A stretch of DNA of 64,000 nucleotides, from assembly GCA_003952965.2 (NCBI GenBank), contig CM025856.1, positions 21,793,351-21,857,350 on the forward strand. Reading direction: 5' to 3'. The DNA comes from Morella rubra (Eukaryota; Streptophyta; Magnoliopsida; Fagales; Myricaceae). Position 1 is the first letter of the stretch; every line of letters starts with the position of its first letter. The position numbers and the translations under genes were made by a program. Shown here one piece after another: positions 11,411-23,800 of this stretch. The notes below the pieces were generated by a model, which saw only the letters and a list, made by a program, of their open reading frames with translations, ran no database searches and had not been told where the DNA came from.

Positions 11411-12126
11411 AATTAAAAGTTGAGATCTAATTCTGCTTGAACCTTCTAGTGTCGATAAGTTTGATAGTTATAAATTTCCAAAAAAAATTAAAAGTTAAAA
11501 CTTTTACAACCAATCAATAAAATTTGAAAATTTTTATATAAATTTAAATATTTTTCACAAATGCTCAAACAACATTCCAATAAAAAAACATTAATAAAAT
11601 CATCTTTATATATTTTTCACTAATATCAATAAAATCAATCAAATATACTAAATATTTTTCATTAACTCTTCACAAACCTCTCGAGATAGATCTTATCAAC
11701 TTTTCACTAACCTCTCATAAAAGTCGAAAGTAATAGATCCACTCGTGGAGGTGAGGCCACCAGAGCCGCCATTGCGACTCAGCAACTGAGCTGGCAGTGA
11801 AACTGCCTCTCTACCACTTTTGTGTTTTTAAATATTTTTAAATTTTTGTGATGATATTGGTTTTTGAATTTTTTCATTATAAAAAATTTCTCGAATTACG
11901 TGTCAAAAAACAGTTTCCAAACTTGTCTTCCAGTCTTCATTCACGCCAAAACAATGTCTTCAATCTCGTTCACGCCAAACCGAAGTTTTTAAAAAAGGGA
12001 GTCTCTAGACCGGTTTCAAAGTACTGAAAGTGAAACCGGTTCTGACACCCAAAACATTCGTAATTGAAATTAGGGTTTAAGAGCTAGAGTTTAGAGAGAT
12101 AGAGAGAGAGAGAGAGAGGGAGAGAA
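11411..12126. other. AT-rich spacer and DPH5 5' flank
   Basis: No gene seen. The last bases before the DPH5 start form a (GA)n tract (about 12095-12125), which is common in plant leaders. Confidence 0.5.
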
Positions 12127-14741
12127 ATGCTGTTCATAGTCGGTCTGGGACTGGGGGATGAGAAGGATATCACTCTCAGAGGTCTAGAAGCAGTGAAGAA
12201 ATGCAAAACGGTCTACATAGAGGCCTACACTTCTCTGCTCTCTTTCGGACTCTCTTCGAATGGCCTCTCCACACTGGTACTCCTGCTTCCCACTCCTTTC
12301 TAACCTATCTTATTCCCGTGCGCACAAGATCTTCGTTTTCTTTATCTTCTTTTTCCCATCAGATTTTTGTTTTTTTCCTTGTTTTTGGCAGGAGAAATTA
12401 TATGGGAAATCAATTACGCTTGCAGATAGGGAGATGGTAGAGGAAAAAGCTGATGATATACTATCAGAGGCTCGTGGGTCTGATGTGGCTTTCCTTGTTG
12501 TTGGGGATCCTTTTGGGTATGGCTCATGCCTACTTTTTTCTTTAATTTAGCGTTTGTAGAATTGCTCTAGTTGCATAACATTCTTGATTTTTGTGAACTC
12601 GGGGATTATTGGATACTCGAGTGGTTAACGAAGACCGGTCTTTCAACGAGTTTGTATCAAAGTACCTTCTTTACGACAATGTAGGCAAGTAAGAAAAATA
12701 TTGCAGAGTGCTGAGAAGTTGGGCTCCTTATTTAGCCAAGTTGCACAGAAGACCATTCTTTCTGCGAGTTTGTACCTTCAAGTTGAGTTGCAAATGAGGT
12801 CCAGCTAAAATGTCGCCTCCTCCTCCTGTCACAACAGGGATTGAGGCGACACACATACAGATACTGTGCAGAGCTTAAACTTCAATAATAATAAAAGTAA
12901 GATAAGAAAAAGATTAATGTCCAGTGGCTTTTCAGCATTTTGAGTAAAATGGTGCTTGGAGCTTAAACTCCGCGAATATTTCTAATACCATAGAGAGCCC
13001 CCAAGCTCGGTTTATGTGTTTTTTTCTTGTACCTAAATATAAATATTGCAATAGAACGGTACTTTCTTGGGTTACTCTAATTGATAATTTTTCCTTACAC
13101 TCGTTATTTTGAACGCAGAGCAACAACACACACTGATCTCGTAGTTCGAGCAAATAAAATAGGGGTTGATGTCAAGGTGGTACACAACGCATCAGTGATG
13201 AATGCAGTTGGTGTGTGTGGGTTGCAACTCTACCGCTACGGAGAGACAGTTTCAATACCATTCTTTACTGAAACGTGGAGGCCTGATAGCTTTTATGAGA
13301 AGATTCAAAGAAATCGCACGCTCGGATTGCACACTCTCTGCTTGCTAGGTTAGCCTATCATTTTTTCTGGTTAAGTTGATGGGGGTTTTGAGTTTTGAGT
13401 TCCAATATGGAAGACATAGCTTGACCTTTGTTGTAATGTCTTGGGACTACACAAAAATATTTACTGAAATTGAATGCAATAGAGACACTTGTAAAGACCT
13501 TTAAGCAAAGGTGCTTTGGCATTCACAGAAATTTCTAACCATCTTTCGGGAACAGGAACACCGTGCCCTGATTCTCCAGTCATGCATGATAGCATCACAA
13601 TCCTTTTCTTTTATCAAAAAATGGGATAGTCTTCGTGTCCTTGTTCAGAAACATAGAGCTCAGAGCTTTTTAGAATCTTAAGGAGCAACTTATCGTCAAG
13701 AACAAATGACTCCTTATTCTTTCTTTCTTTTTTTCTGATCAGAATGACTCTCTTTCTACTGTTGCGTGCATTGGGATTGCTAATAATTGTTTCCTTTCTT
13801 TATGGACCAAAAAAGTCCATTTCACTCATCGTACAGATAAAAGAAGTCCTCTGGATTCTGGCTAGTTGTTAACTTGTAGGCTTGTAGCCCCATCTTGAGC
13901 TCTATCACTCAGAAAAGTCATTGTAAATTCTTTGCCCATGCAGATATACGTGTGAAGGAACCCTCGCTGGAATCCTTGTGCAGGTCTGTTCTTAAACTAA
14001 ATGTCTTATCAATTTTGTTTTGGCAGTATTTTACCATGGCTTTCATTTTAAATACTGTTCTACAAATCTAACAATGCAGAGACTGATTACTATCTCTGTC
14101 CTGTCAATCCTTTCAGGGGAAGAAAGCAGTATGAACCACCTAGATATATGACAATAAACACTTGCATTGAACAGCTCTTGGAGGTTGAGCAAACGCGTGC
14201 AGAATCTGGTACGGTTCATGGCTTCATACTATCCTCAAGCGGTCATTTCAAGTGTAGTTTTGGGGGTGGGGGGTGTATGCACACATAGTATGTGTCTTGT
14301 GTTTGTTTCCGTAGGTTGACTACTTTCTTGAGTTTGATTTATCTGTTGAGTTGCTTGTATATAACTGGTCACAACTATAGTTCGCTTCCTTCCTTCTACC
14401 ATGCCCTTCTAGTCCATGTTCTGCTGCAGTAGTTCTCCATTTCCCTGGCTTTGCAGTTTGAAGTTGTGCAAAAATAATTTCCATTGTTTGACTATTGGTG
14501 ATCCTTGAATTTTCCTGAAGCATACAGTGAAGATACTGATTGTGTTGGGTTTGCTCGGCTGGGTAGTGAGGATCAGAGGATAGTAGCGGGTACACTAAGG
14601 GAACTGCAGATGATTGATTTTGGAACACCTCTGCATTGCCTTGTCATAGTAGGCAAGACTCATCCAGTAGAAGAGGAAATGCTGGACTTCTATAAACTCA
14701 AAGGGGGAACTCTGGAACAGATAGAAAACCGGAGTGCATAA
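12127..14741 (+). CDS. DPH5: diphthine methyl ester synthase (DPH5)
   Basis: Cytosolic S-adenosylmethionine-dependent methyltransferase that methylates the modified histidine of eEF2 during diphthamide synthesis. Six exons join in phase: 12127-12276, 12392-12516, 13119-13348, 13944-13983, 14117-14208 and 14521-14741. They give 285 residues, the usual family length. Visible signatures are the start [16 protein letters not shown], the SAM-site segment [18 protein letters not shown], and [40 protein letters not shown] and [17 protein letters not shown]. There is no transit or signal peptide. The start ATG opens directly on the family's first beta strand. Intron 2 holds a strong inverted repeat (12811-12852). 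No damage is seen. Confidence 0.95.
12811..12852. repeat. inverted repeat (hairpin) in DPH5 intron 2
   Basis: TGTCGCCTC and GAGGCGACA form a perfect 9-bp outer stem. Inside it, CCTGT and ACAGG form a second 5-bp stem around a four-base loop. Confidence 0.6.
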
Positions 14742-15672
14742 TTTTTCTCAGAAAGGGGTAGGTAGATTTTTCTCAGAAAGGTGAGTCCTCCTTTCTGGTT
14801 TATGCTGATAAATCCTTGTGCTTTTAATTGTAAATGCGTTCATTTAAGAATGAAATGTTCTCATGCTTTATCTTCTTTTTTAAAGGGAGTCAGGGCACTT
14901 CTCACATTAACTTCAGCGAGAGAGCAGAACCTCTTCTGCAGAATTTGGTCAGCTTCTTTCATGACGTGGTCGGGCCTGTTTGAAGTGGCTAGAGGAATCC
15001 ATTTTCAAAAAGTGTACCTTCTCCTATTGTCTGATTAGATCTTTTCTCAGATCCATGATAACGACGTGGTTGTAAACTTCCCTATTTGTTATTCAATATC
15101 TGCGCGAATGGACATACTGTACAATTGAGTTTAGTTTGTTTATTTAAGCCACTGTATCACAGCAATGGCTGTATGTGCTTTCACCCTCATTTTTTTTTGT
15201 TGGGGGGGGGGGGTTCTCTATGTGACCCGAAAACATTTATCGGTTTTGAATGCGTACAAGTTCTTATGGATTAAGTCAAGTGTCATTTACATTTTCGGGC
15301 TAGTGAAATTTCTTTTTTCATGATGATGGTTTCATTGCCCAAGTGGCTCTCAGTTAAGGATTTAAGCTGGTTCATGAAATTGCTTACATCGGTCACTCCA
15401 CATGTGGTAGAAGTTGTCTGAACTTTGATATATATGCTTCCATAAAGTGAACGAGTATAAAGATACTTGCATTCAATTTAGATATTGAATAAAAGCAAGA
15501 TCTCTGTAGCTTTCCTTAATTTGGTGGCTTCTTGTGATCGTATGACGTTGCTCCAAGCCCTCTTTCGTTTTTAAGAACTCATTCTCACGTCTCATTTGCC
15601 AATTGTGTTTTTGGTTTATCATCATGTTTCACCAACACAACATTTTCGAATGCCTCGATTGTACAAGCCTAA
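14742..15672. other. DPH5 3' flank
   Basis: Presumed 3' untranslated region and spacer. The segment atttttctcagaaagg is duplicated in tandem with a 9-base spacer, straddling and following the stop region (about 14740-14780). A run of ten G's lies near 15205. No further gene was recognised. Confidence 0.45.
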
Positions 15673-15720
15673 TGTGAAAGGCCTAGTTTTTTTTTTGGGC
15701 AAGTGTGAAAGGCCTAGTTT
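15673..15720 (-). repeat. poly(A) micro-insertion (minus orientation) with 17-bp target duplication
   Basis: tgtgaaaggcctagttt is present at 15673-15689 and exactly at 15704-15720. The 14-base insert reads cttgcccaaaaaaa on the minus strand. This resembles the tail acttacccacaaaa of the stub at 17726. Confidence 0.68.
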
Positions 15721-16428
15721 GCAGAAAGGTGTTGAGCCAAGACGAATGGTTACTGCATTGAGACCGCTGCTCTGCAAACTTTAATTGTCTCAAAATACAA
15801 GACATGGTGGTCATGGGAGAGTGCAAACGGTAACTACTTTTATGGTGCAGCATGTTTTTCTATGTTGCAGTTGCTTAGGCAACAATTTCTCTGCTAAGCA
15901 ATTACTAGTAGATGGAGCAGTGGAGGATGCAACTTCTAATCTTCACAGCATAAACCTGCCCCACATCCTGCGTTCACACATTTCACATGGGAAACTAATA
16001 TTGGTAGCTTTGCTGCTAGCTACGCAAGTTGATGATAAAGGGCCAAGTGTGCAACAATTAAGAACAGAATCTACAGGCCTGGCGTTGCTTATCATGGCTT
16101 CAAGTTCAAAATCTACAGCCCTAAGGTTTCTCCGGGGCAAACACAATCACATGACTACACCGGCAGCAATATGTATGCATAAACTACCATACATACATTG
16201 GTTGCATGATGGCAAACACAAACTCCCATCACTGAATCACCTCAGTCCATGAATCATCAGACCAATTACGGACAAGACCATGGCAGTCAGAATGAGATGC
16301 GGCAGTTACAAACAACCTATTTCCACCTAAACAATGAAGACTGTTTATCAGCAATCTGTTTTGCTATTGCCGGAGTGCAAAAGATATTTACATTACCGCA
16401 TTAGCCAAAAAGTCATGCAGGGCCCAAA

Positions 16429-17432
16429 CTAACTGTAGGTCGTTTTACCACACTTCCCTTGCAACCATGTAAGCCGGATCTCGTTGCCTTTTAGAGAAAG
16501 GAATGTTTCCCTTAAATTGGGGTCCTCAAAGAGATCCAATGCTGCAAAATAGAGCCGTTCATCAATGCCCTGTATCTCATCCAGTGCTCTAATGCAATCA
16601 GTGATTGTAAATCTATCGTCACTTGGCCTTGTTGCAATAGTCTTTGATTTCAAAGCAGCAACCATTTCTAACACTGCTTCCGCCATTATTTCATATTGTT
16701 CTTGATCCCTTCCACTTCGATCCACTGAAGAGTGTGTCTCGGATGGACCTTTCCTTTTTCTCCTTGCAATATTCTTTGCTAACTTCTCTGTTGATGGCAT
16801 GTTTCCTTGCACAGGTCTCGATGATGATGGGTTCGCAGGACGTGGGGCTCCACCATCCTGACATGAAATAAATCCTGCCGTATCCATCGGAACAGACTTG
16901 TCCAGCTCTTCATAGTGACTGGATTGTGCATATTTCCCTTCTGCCGCGGAATCAGTGAAGATTGCACATAGCTGCTCATATATGGGGCAGTCCTTGACTC
17001 TGATTGTATCTGGCTTAGTCTGTGCCTAAATATTTAGTCGATCAGAAACTCAAAGCAAGACATTAGAAAATGGAAGTAAACTTCCAGAAGTAAAGAATGT
17101 ACCCCAATATCTTCCCACAAGTCAAACCCAATGCAACAAGAATCGTCCAAAGAGAAGTCATTATTTTGATCCAAAGATGACTTCAGATTATAGAAGCGTG
17201 TCCGCAGAACATCCAGGTGCTTCCTCAATTGGTTGTTATTGAAGTTAAGATCTGTCAGCTTATTAAATTCCTCGCGGATGAGATTCCATGTTTTCTTGTC
17301 AAATATATTGTTTGGTCTGTTCCCCAATTGAATCTGCTTAAGAACTACGTCAGCAAATATCTTATCAAGGGATGCTGTCCACCTTGTCCTTGAACGTTCC
17401 TGCTTTAGTTGATAGCCAGCTTCACCATCCAT
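16429..17432 (-). CDS. Myb/SANT-like DNA-binding protein (L10-interacting MYB domain-like)
   Basis: Probably a nuclear DNA-binding protein of 308 residues. Two coding exons on the minus strand, 17432-17103 and 17025-16429, join in phase at DLWEDIG/AQTKPD. Residues about 14-108 form a Myb_DNA-bind_3 domain (RTRWTASLDKIFADVVLKQI ... TWNLIREEFNKLT ... LRTRFYNLKSSL ... FDLWEDI). A basic patch ARRKRKG near residue 190 is a likely nuclear signal. The C-terminal 70 residues (ITDCIRALDEI ... LFEDPNLRETFLSL) match the tail common in this plant family, which is related to Harbinger transposon Myb-like proteins. A splice acceptor (ctgcag) sits directly before the ATG, so the leader is in an upstream exon, perhaps ending at about 18534. 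The real target is unknown; LIMYB of Arabidopsis represses ribosomal protein genes. Confidence 0.85.
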
Positions 17433-17539
17433 CTGCAGTAGAAATGAAACCAGGCAAATTACATAATAAGTCAGAAGTGCTAAGAAGCCAAGGGTTTTAA
17501 CTCTAAAATAAACTGGATAAACTACGTTGTGGCTGCACC

Positions 17540-17593
17540 ATATCTTTCAAACTTCACACTTATAAAATATATATATATCTTTCAAACTTCACA
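17540..17593 (+). repeat. micro-insertion with 19-bp target duplication
   Basis: atatctttcaaacttcaca is present at 17540-17558 and exactly at 17575-17593. The 16-base insert is cttataaaatatatat. It lies in the inferred 5'-leader intron of the Myb/SANT-like gene. The start cttataaaa is shared with the stub at 22592. Confidence 0.62.
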
Positions 17594-17708
17594 ATTAGAA
17601 GTGTTTAAAAAATACCATTCAGTACTTCTGCCTCAAGGAGGTAAATCATGCACTACAAACTGCTTAAACTAGTAAACAGAGACTCGTATTTCAGTAATTT
17701 TAGATTTC

Positions 17709-17763
17709 AAGTGTACTTGCTGAGTACTTACCCACAAAAAAAAAAAAAGTGTAGTTGCTGAGT
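17709..17763 (+). repeat. poly(A) micro-insertion with 17-bp target duplication (one mismatch)
   Basis: aagtgtacttgctgagt (17709-17725) returns as aagtgtagttgctgagt (17747-17763). The 21-base insert is acttacccac followed by A's. It is also in the inferred leader intron of the Myb/SANT-like gene. Confidence 0.68.
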
Positions 17764-18533
17764 TCTGATTCTTTGTTTAGGACTTGCACTGCTTAGAAAA
17801 ACATTTCTCAAGATATTATTGAAACTAATCAGACGATGTCCCTTTGCTTTTTGCTTATTCCCCCTTTATTCCTTGAATCTCCCTTGGTTAGGTTTTCTCA
17901 CAGAGATATACAACAATGGGGGAAACAAGTCAAAGATTAAATGCAACAGGCTATTCCGTCACACATACGGAAATGTGAAACTGCAACCCTTTCGGAGAAT
18001 GGTCGACCGACTTCTCTCCAATAAACATTTTCGGTTATGGGCTAAACATGACCCTCTAAATTGCATTCTGATCACAGTTCACAAACACCCCGTTTGGTTC
18101 TCAAGAAATTTGACATAAAGGAAACACCTTTTCGTCAAAAGCGATATTTTCCTCTGCTTTTCACTCACTCTCTCTCTCTCGCTCTTTCCCTTATTCAATA
18201 GCGGAACAGAGCCTCCGATTGGGTATTACTTCAAACCCTAAGAACGGCGCTATCACAATAACTCTCGAAGTATTAACAGCTCATACATAAAAAAAATGAA
18301 AGCATTTTCAGATGCAACCATTTGATTTCACAACAGGATGAATGTATTCAAACTGCTCGAGAGAAAAATAAATAAGACGAAAGAATCAATGTATTTCCAC
18401 ACAAATATAGAGTTTTCTACTCTCCTACACAGCCCACGGACTGAGAAAGAATCATAACAAATGCATAAAATCGCAGCATGTACAAAATCCAATTGAAAAA
18501 AGACAAACGTAGTAACGACATGACGAAGAGTAC

Positions 18534-18800
18534 CTGATAGGAACTAAGACCGGAAAGTTGCGACGGCGAGAGAGACCGATTAGACTCTCCAAGCAGAAAG
18601 AGAAAAGAAAAACGCGAAGAAGATTACAATGTCCAATATATATATTTTCAGGATTGGCGGGTGATATGCATAGACTCACCGGTGTGCTCAAATCGAAAGT
18701 TGGACGATCGCAGCAGGACGATAACATGTCAGTTGGACATTGGTGAAGTTCCAGTCTTTCCAGACGCGCGTGTTTCGACTCGGAGAACACTTGTCTTCCC
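18534..18800 (-). other. probable 5' leader exon of the Myb/SANT-like gene
   Basis: The minus strand has a good donor, cctatcag|gtactc (exon edge at 18534). It would splice to the acceptor immediately before the ATG at 17432. The 1.1-kb intron would then hold two of the micro-insertions. The upstream end is not defined by sequence. Confidence 0.35.
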
Positions 18801-20894
18801 TGCCCCCTTTTTTTTTTTTAGTTCAAACTTCCTCCCCTGCTTCTCTTGGGTTTGGGTGTCAGCGACTTAGCGGTAAACTTTCTATCAACAATTTCTACCT
18901 TTGGGCTGACAAGCGTCCCTTCTGTTCTTTAAGTAGAAGATGCCATCGGCCCATCAAGCAGTTTGTTACAAATTGATGGGCTAAATAGGCTTTTAGAATA
19001 TGGGCCGAATACGATTAGATATTGGGCTTAACATCAAGCTTGAGGCTGGTCGGGCCTAAGTGAGCGCCGATGATATGAACGATGAATAAGCAAGATGTGT
19101 TATTTATAAGCCTAAGCAACACTAGGCGTCAATTGCTACATAGACATAAAATAATTCAAGCTTGTATTTATTTACTGGATCATTAAGAATACAAAACTCT
19201 GAATTTTAAAGATGGCAAAATAATAATAATAATAATAAAAACATGAAACTATAATTAGCTTGGACCACCAATATAATTAGCGTGGACCACCAGAGGTTGG
19301 TGGTCCAATCATGCAAAATTGTTTTATTGGGCGTTACGAGACTGGATTGCTTTCCAGATCAACTGAATTATATCACATTGGATAGTAACAAAATTGGAGA
19401 GTAAGAATTTTTATTTTGAACTCCTTGAACTATCATTCAATAGTAATTACATTTGATCTTCAAATTATCAAAAAATATCAAAACTTACTCTTTAGTTAGA
19501 TCATACGGTTGAAATGTACTGTAAATAGGTTATCGGACTTAATATTTAAGGTTGAATTCTAATGACAATGTGCAAATATTGATGAATTTTAATAATTTAA
19601 ACGAGTGACGAAATTTATAATTTTGAGTACTTAAAATAACATTTGATCTATAATTCAATTACTCTTATTTATCTCTAAGAGTTTCACTTAGAAATTAAAA
19701 TTTTTACAAGTGAAAAAAATATAACACTATGTAGAAATGTGTAAAGAGTTTAGAGGGAAAAAAAATACCTAGTTTAAAAAATCATGTAAAGAAGATCACC
19801 AAAATCATATTTACTGGGAGAAAAAAATCATGGTTTGAACATTTAGAGTGTCTATGTCCATATTTTTTGTTTGTTTTGGGTGGATGTCCAAGATCATATG
19901 ACCCCAAGATGTCTCTCTCTCTATTTCTCTAAGGTATTGTTTTTCCTCTTTGTTTCACAGCAGCTCGCTCCAATTCACGGCCCTGATGTTGCCACGTCAT
20001 ATAGTCGTACGGAATTTTATTAAACAATATTTGATGATAGGAAAATGATTAGGAAGCTAAACAATATTATTTTTCATGATATATTTTTCAAAGGCGACAA
20101 CTCGTTTTGGCTTTTTCACGTCATCGCGTGTTTTTCTTGCTAAAGAGAGAAAAGTTCACCGTGATAAGATTAACAGTCCAAATCATTCACCCACCTGTCG
20201 GTGGCCAGTTCAACGGTCCAAATCAGATGTCTGCCATCGAAGAAAGCGCAGACATTGAGTTCTCACTTCTCGCAGTATGTTGTATCGTAAACATGTCGTT
20301 GGTGCACGAATCTCGCCCCCTGCGACCACTCATCTCATCGCATTCGCTCTTCCACACAAACTACGTCGTTCAAGACCTCAAAAAACAAGCCAGAAAATAA
20401 CAAAACACCGATTTTAGCCCGCGTGAGTTGCCTGTGTCGGTGGTGTTGGGCTGTCCACAGAACCGCATTCTCCCAAAAGAAGGTAAGCAAAAAGCCGCAT
20501 AAAACAAAAGATCTGGCCAGGCGAGGGGTCGATGTACGAAGGTTTGGCCCAGATCCAACTACCTCATTCCTTAATTAGCCTTCGTTTCCCTGGTTCCGGT
20601 CTTCTACTAAGGCTGTTCTTAACCATATTTTCCTTTTTTTTTTTAATAAAAAAATATCGTTGCAGTCCCTGAACCCCAAATTTAGCGGAGAAGCCATTGC
20701 TATGCTCTGTTCTATACCCCATATTTTCTTTCCCTAGAAACGCAGACTTTCCGTTTCGCATTTGCTCGCTGTTGGCACTCCGAAAAAGTGTCACTCATTT
20801 TCCGTATCATGTGTTTTGTTTGAGTGAGATCTAGCCCTTCAGATTGGTATTTCGTAGTGATCGTATATTTTTATAGAGCTAGCATTGTGTGCAA
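18801..20894. other. divergent intergenic region between Myb/SANT-like gene and GH9
   Basis: No gene seen. It contains (ATA)n near 19222 and a short tandem copy of taattagcttggaccacca near 19255-19292 with a partly inverted neighbour ggttggtggtcc. It also has (TC)n near 19912 and the presumed GH9 promoter and leader. Confidence 0.5.
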
Positions 20895-23800
20895 ATGGGA
20901 GAGAAATCGAGGTCCGGAGGGTGTTGCGGTTGGCTTTTGGTTGCGGTAATCTTGGCCGTTGTTGCCGGTGCGATAGTGCTCACCATAAAGAAGAAAACGA
21001 GTCACTCCGACAAGCCGGCTCCGGTGCCAGGGCCTCCGGGCGCCCCTGTCAAGAAGTACGCTGACTCTCTGAAGATCGCTATGCAATTTTTCGATGTCCA
21101 AAAAGGTTAGGACTATTTTCTCATTTCCCCGTCTCATCTTTCGACTTTTTCCTTCGATGTTCTTTAACGCATTTCAATGCATTATGGTTCCATGACCATT
21201 ATGCAGTGCATTCAGTAATTTTTGCACACTCACTTGTAAGTACTAACGAGGATCTGAAGAGTGACACGAGCTTTAGATTTGGTTGTTGTCGTTTATGTTT
21301 ATGTTGTGTGAAATACAAAGCCAAGCTGGTAAACTTCTGAACATACTGTTAACTTCTTGGTGTCTTTTGTCCTTCTTTTTCTTTTTTCGTGTGCGGGGGC
21401 CCTTGAAAATATAAGTTGTGGCTTCGAACAGAGAGGGACAATTTCTGCATTTTGAGTTTGATTAATTCTTGAGGTAATTTGTGTTGGGTGTGTTGCTTTG
21501 TTTTTGTAGCTGGTAAGTTGGTTGATAACAAGATATCTTGGAGAGGGGATTCGGCTCTGAAAGACGGAAGCCAAGCAAACTTGGATCTGTCAAAAGGAAT
21601 GTACGATGCCGGGGATCACATGAAGTTTGGTTTTCCAATGGCCTTCACTGCTACGGTGTTGTCATGGGCTATTCTTGAGTATGGAGATCAAATGGCCACT
21701 GTAAATCAGTTGGAACCCGCTAAAGATTCACTAAAATGGATCACTGACTATCTTATCAACGCTCATCATTCTCCGAATGTTCTCTACATTCAGGTTTCTG
21801 TAGCCTTTGACTCAAATTCATCCAATTTTTGTTTAGCAGTCTGCGTGTGGTTTGTGTATGTGGGCACATATGTGTGTCTTTTTCGTGTTGTCAGTTTAAT
21901 TCCCAATAGTTGAAAGACTTTCATGATTATTGGGGGAAAAAAAGATAATGGTTCAAAGTTTTAATTCAGGAAGCTATAGCTGTTGTAACTTTTTCGGGTT
22001 AACTTTCCTGAATTTGGCAAGTGTCTGAAACGTGTTTCTCTTTTCACTTCTAATTTTTGGGGCAGGTCGGTGATCCTGTAGCAGATCATAAATGTTGGGA
22101 CAGGCCTGAAGTCATGACTGAGAAGAGGCCACTCACGCAGGTCAATACATCTACTCCAGGAACAGAGGTTGCAGCTGAGACTGCAGCTGCTATGGCTTCA
22201 GCATCTCTGGTGTTCAAGAAAACTGACCCCACATATTCAAGCACACTTCTTACGCATGCCCAACAGTTGTTTACCTTTGCCGACAAATATAGAGGTTCTT
22301 ATAGTCTCAACATCCCTGAAGTCCAGAATTACTACAATTCAACTGGATACGGAGATGAGCTCTTATGGGCAGCTAGCTGGCTCTATCATGCTACAGGGGA
22401 CCAATCCTACATACAATATGTGACCGAACAAAATGGAAAAGATTTTGCTAAATGGGGAAGTCCAACCTGGTTTAGCTGGGATAACAAGCTTGCAGGAACC
22501 CAGGTACATAAAAATTTGCCCAGGAGATGAAGTTTTGTAGCTAATCTGCTCCAGTTTCGTATTTAATGTGTATACCATGATTTTAGGACATATTACTTAT
22601 AAAAAAAAAAAAAAAAACCATGATTTTAGGACATCATAGCTTAATGTCTACAATAAACCAATGTTTTGTAGTTCTATATCCATGTAGTGGGTTTCCGTAT
22701 GATGTACTTTACCTTGCAGAAAGCTCATGTATGCCTTTTCCTTTTGTAGACGGCTAAGTAGGGGTAAATTTGATGACCCTAAAACCAAACTATGTGCATG
22801 AACTACACACTATGGAACCATATTTGTCTTGCTTGATATTATCAAGTTATCGGCAGAGTCGATGTTGTGTTTTGGAGATATTTTGCAAAGCCACGAATAG
22901 CATATTCTCATTCTGCTCCTCAACTTTGTTAAATGTCTACAATTTTGGTGCAGGTTCTGTTGTCCAGATTAAGTTTCTTTGGTTCCAAAGGCATCTCAGA
23001 CTCCGAGAAACCAGGTCTTCAGATGTACAGAAAGACAGCTGAGGCTGTTATGTGTGGCCTTCTACCAGATTCTCCGACAGCCACAAGCAGCAGAACTGCG
23101 AGTAATCTTCTCCATATGCTACAATCTTGGATAATCCTGCACACATTTTCTCCAATCTTCTTCTGTGTCATGAAATTTTAGAATGTCTGCCGCTGCAGTG
23201 CTTAAATTTATAAGAAACTTCATTAGAAACAAAATGAGAAAAACAATTGAAAGTTTGTATGGCCCAACTGTAAATGACACGCATGCATGGACCCAGAGAA
23301 GCAATAATTTTACTAGACCCTATGACATTCCATCTTGTCCCTGTTGATGGAAATATCTGACTTTGTTACTTATTACATACTGGAATCCATAGCACCAGCA
23401 AAAAAGAAAGGGGAAGAATACTTCTTCTAGTATTTATAAGAGGGAAGAGTACCTGAAGAATCAATAGAAGATTGAGTTATCATATACATGCATACATGAA
23501 TGAGTAGTTAGTGGCATTAGTTGTAGAGACTAGGAAAATGACTAAATGGCACCATGGTTGAAAAACGTGTTAATTGTAGTTTTTTATGCTCCTTGTACGT
23601 ATATGAAGGGATTGCTGAGTCATCAAACTTAATCTGTACGTGATGCACCATCTTATGACATGGAAAATTAGAAATACAGGAGAGCTTTGGACAGCAGAGA
23701 TACCAAACATTTTCAAGCTATCAACACATGTCCAGAGTGGAAGAGTAAACTTTTCTAGCCACTGTATTTTTGTAGTTGCAGCTACCAATTTCCCCGAATA

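Noticed and set aside
15785..16252. 155-codon plus-strand frame
   Set aside because: It starts at TTG, has no recognisable domain, and lies in the probable 3' flank of the minus-strand Myb/SANT-like gene.
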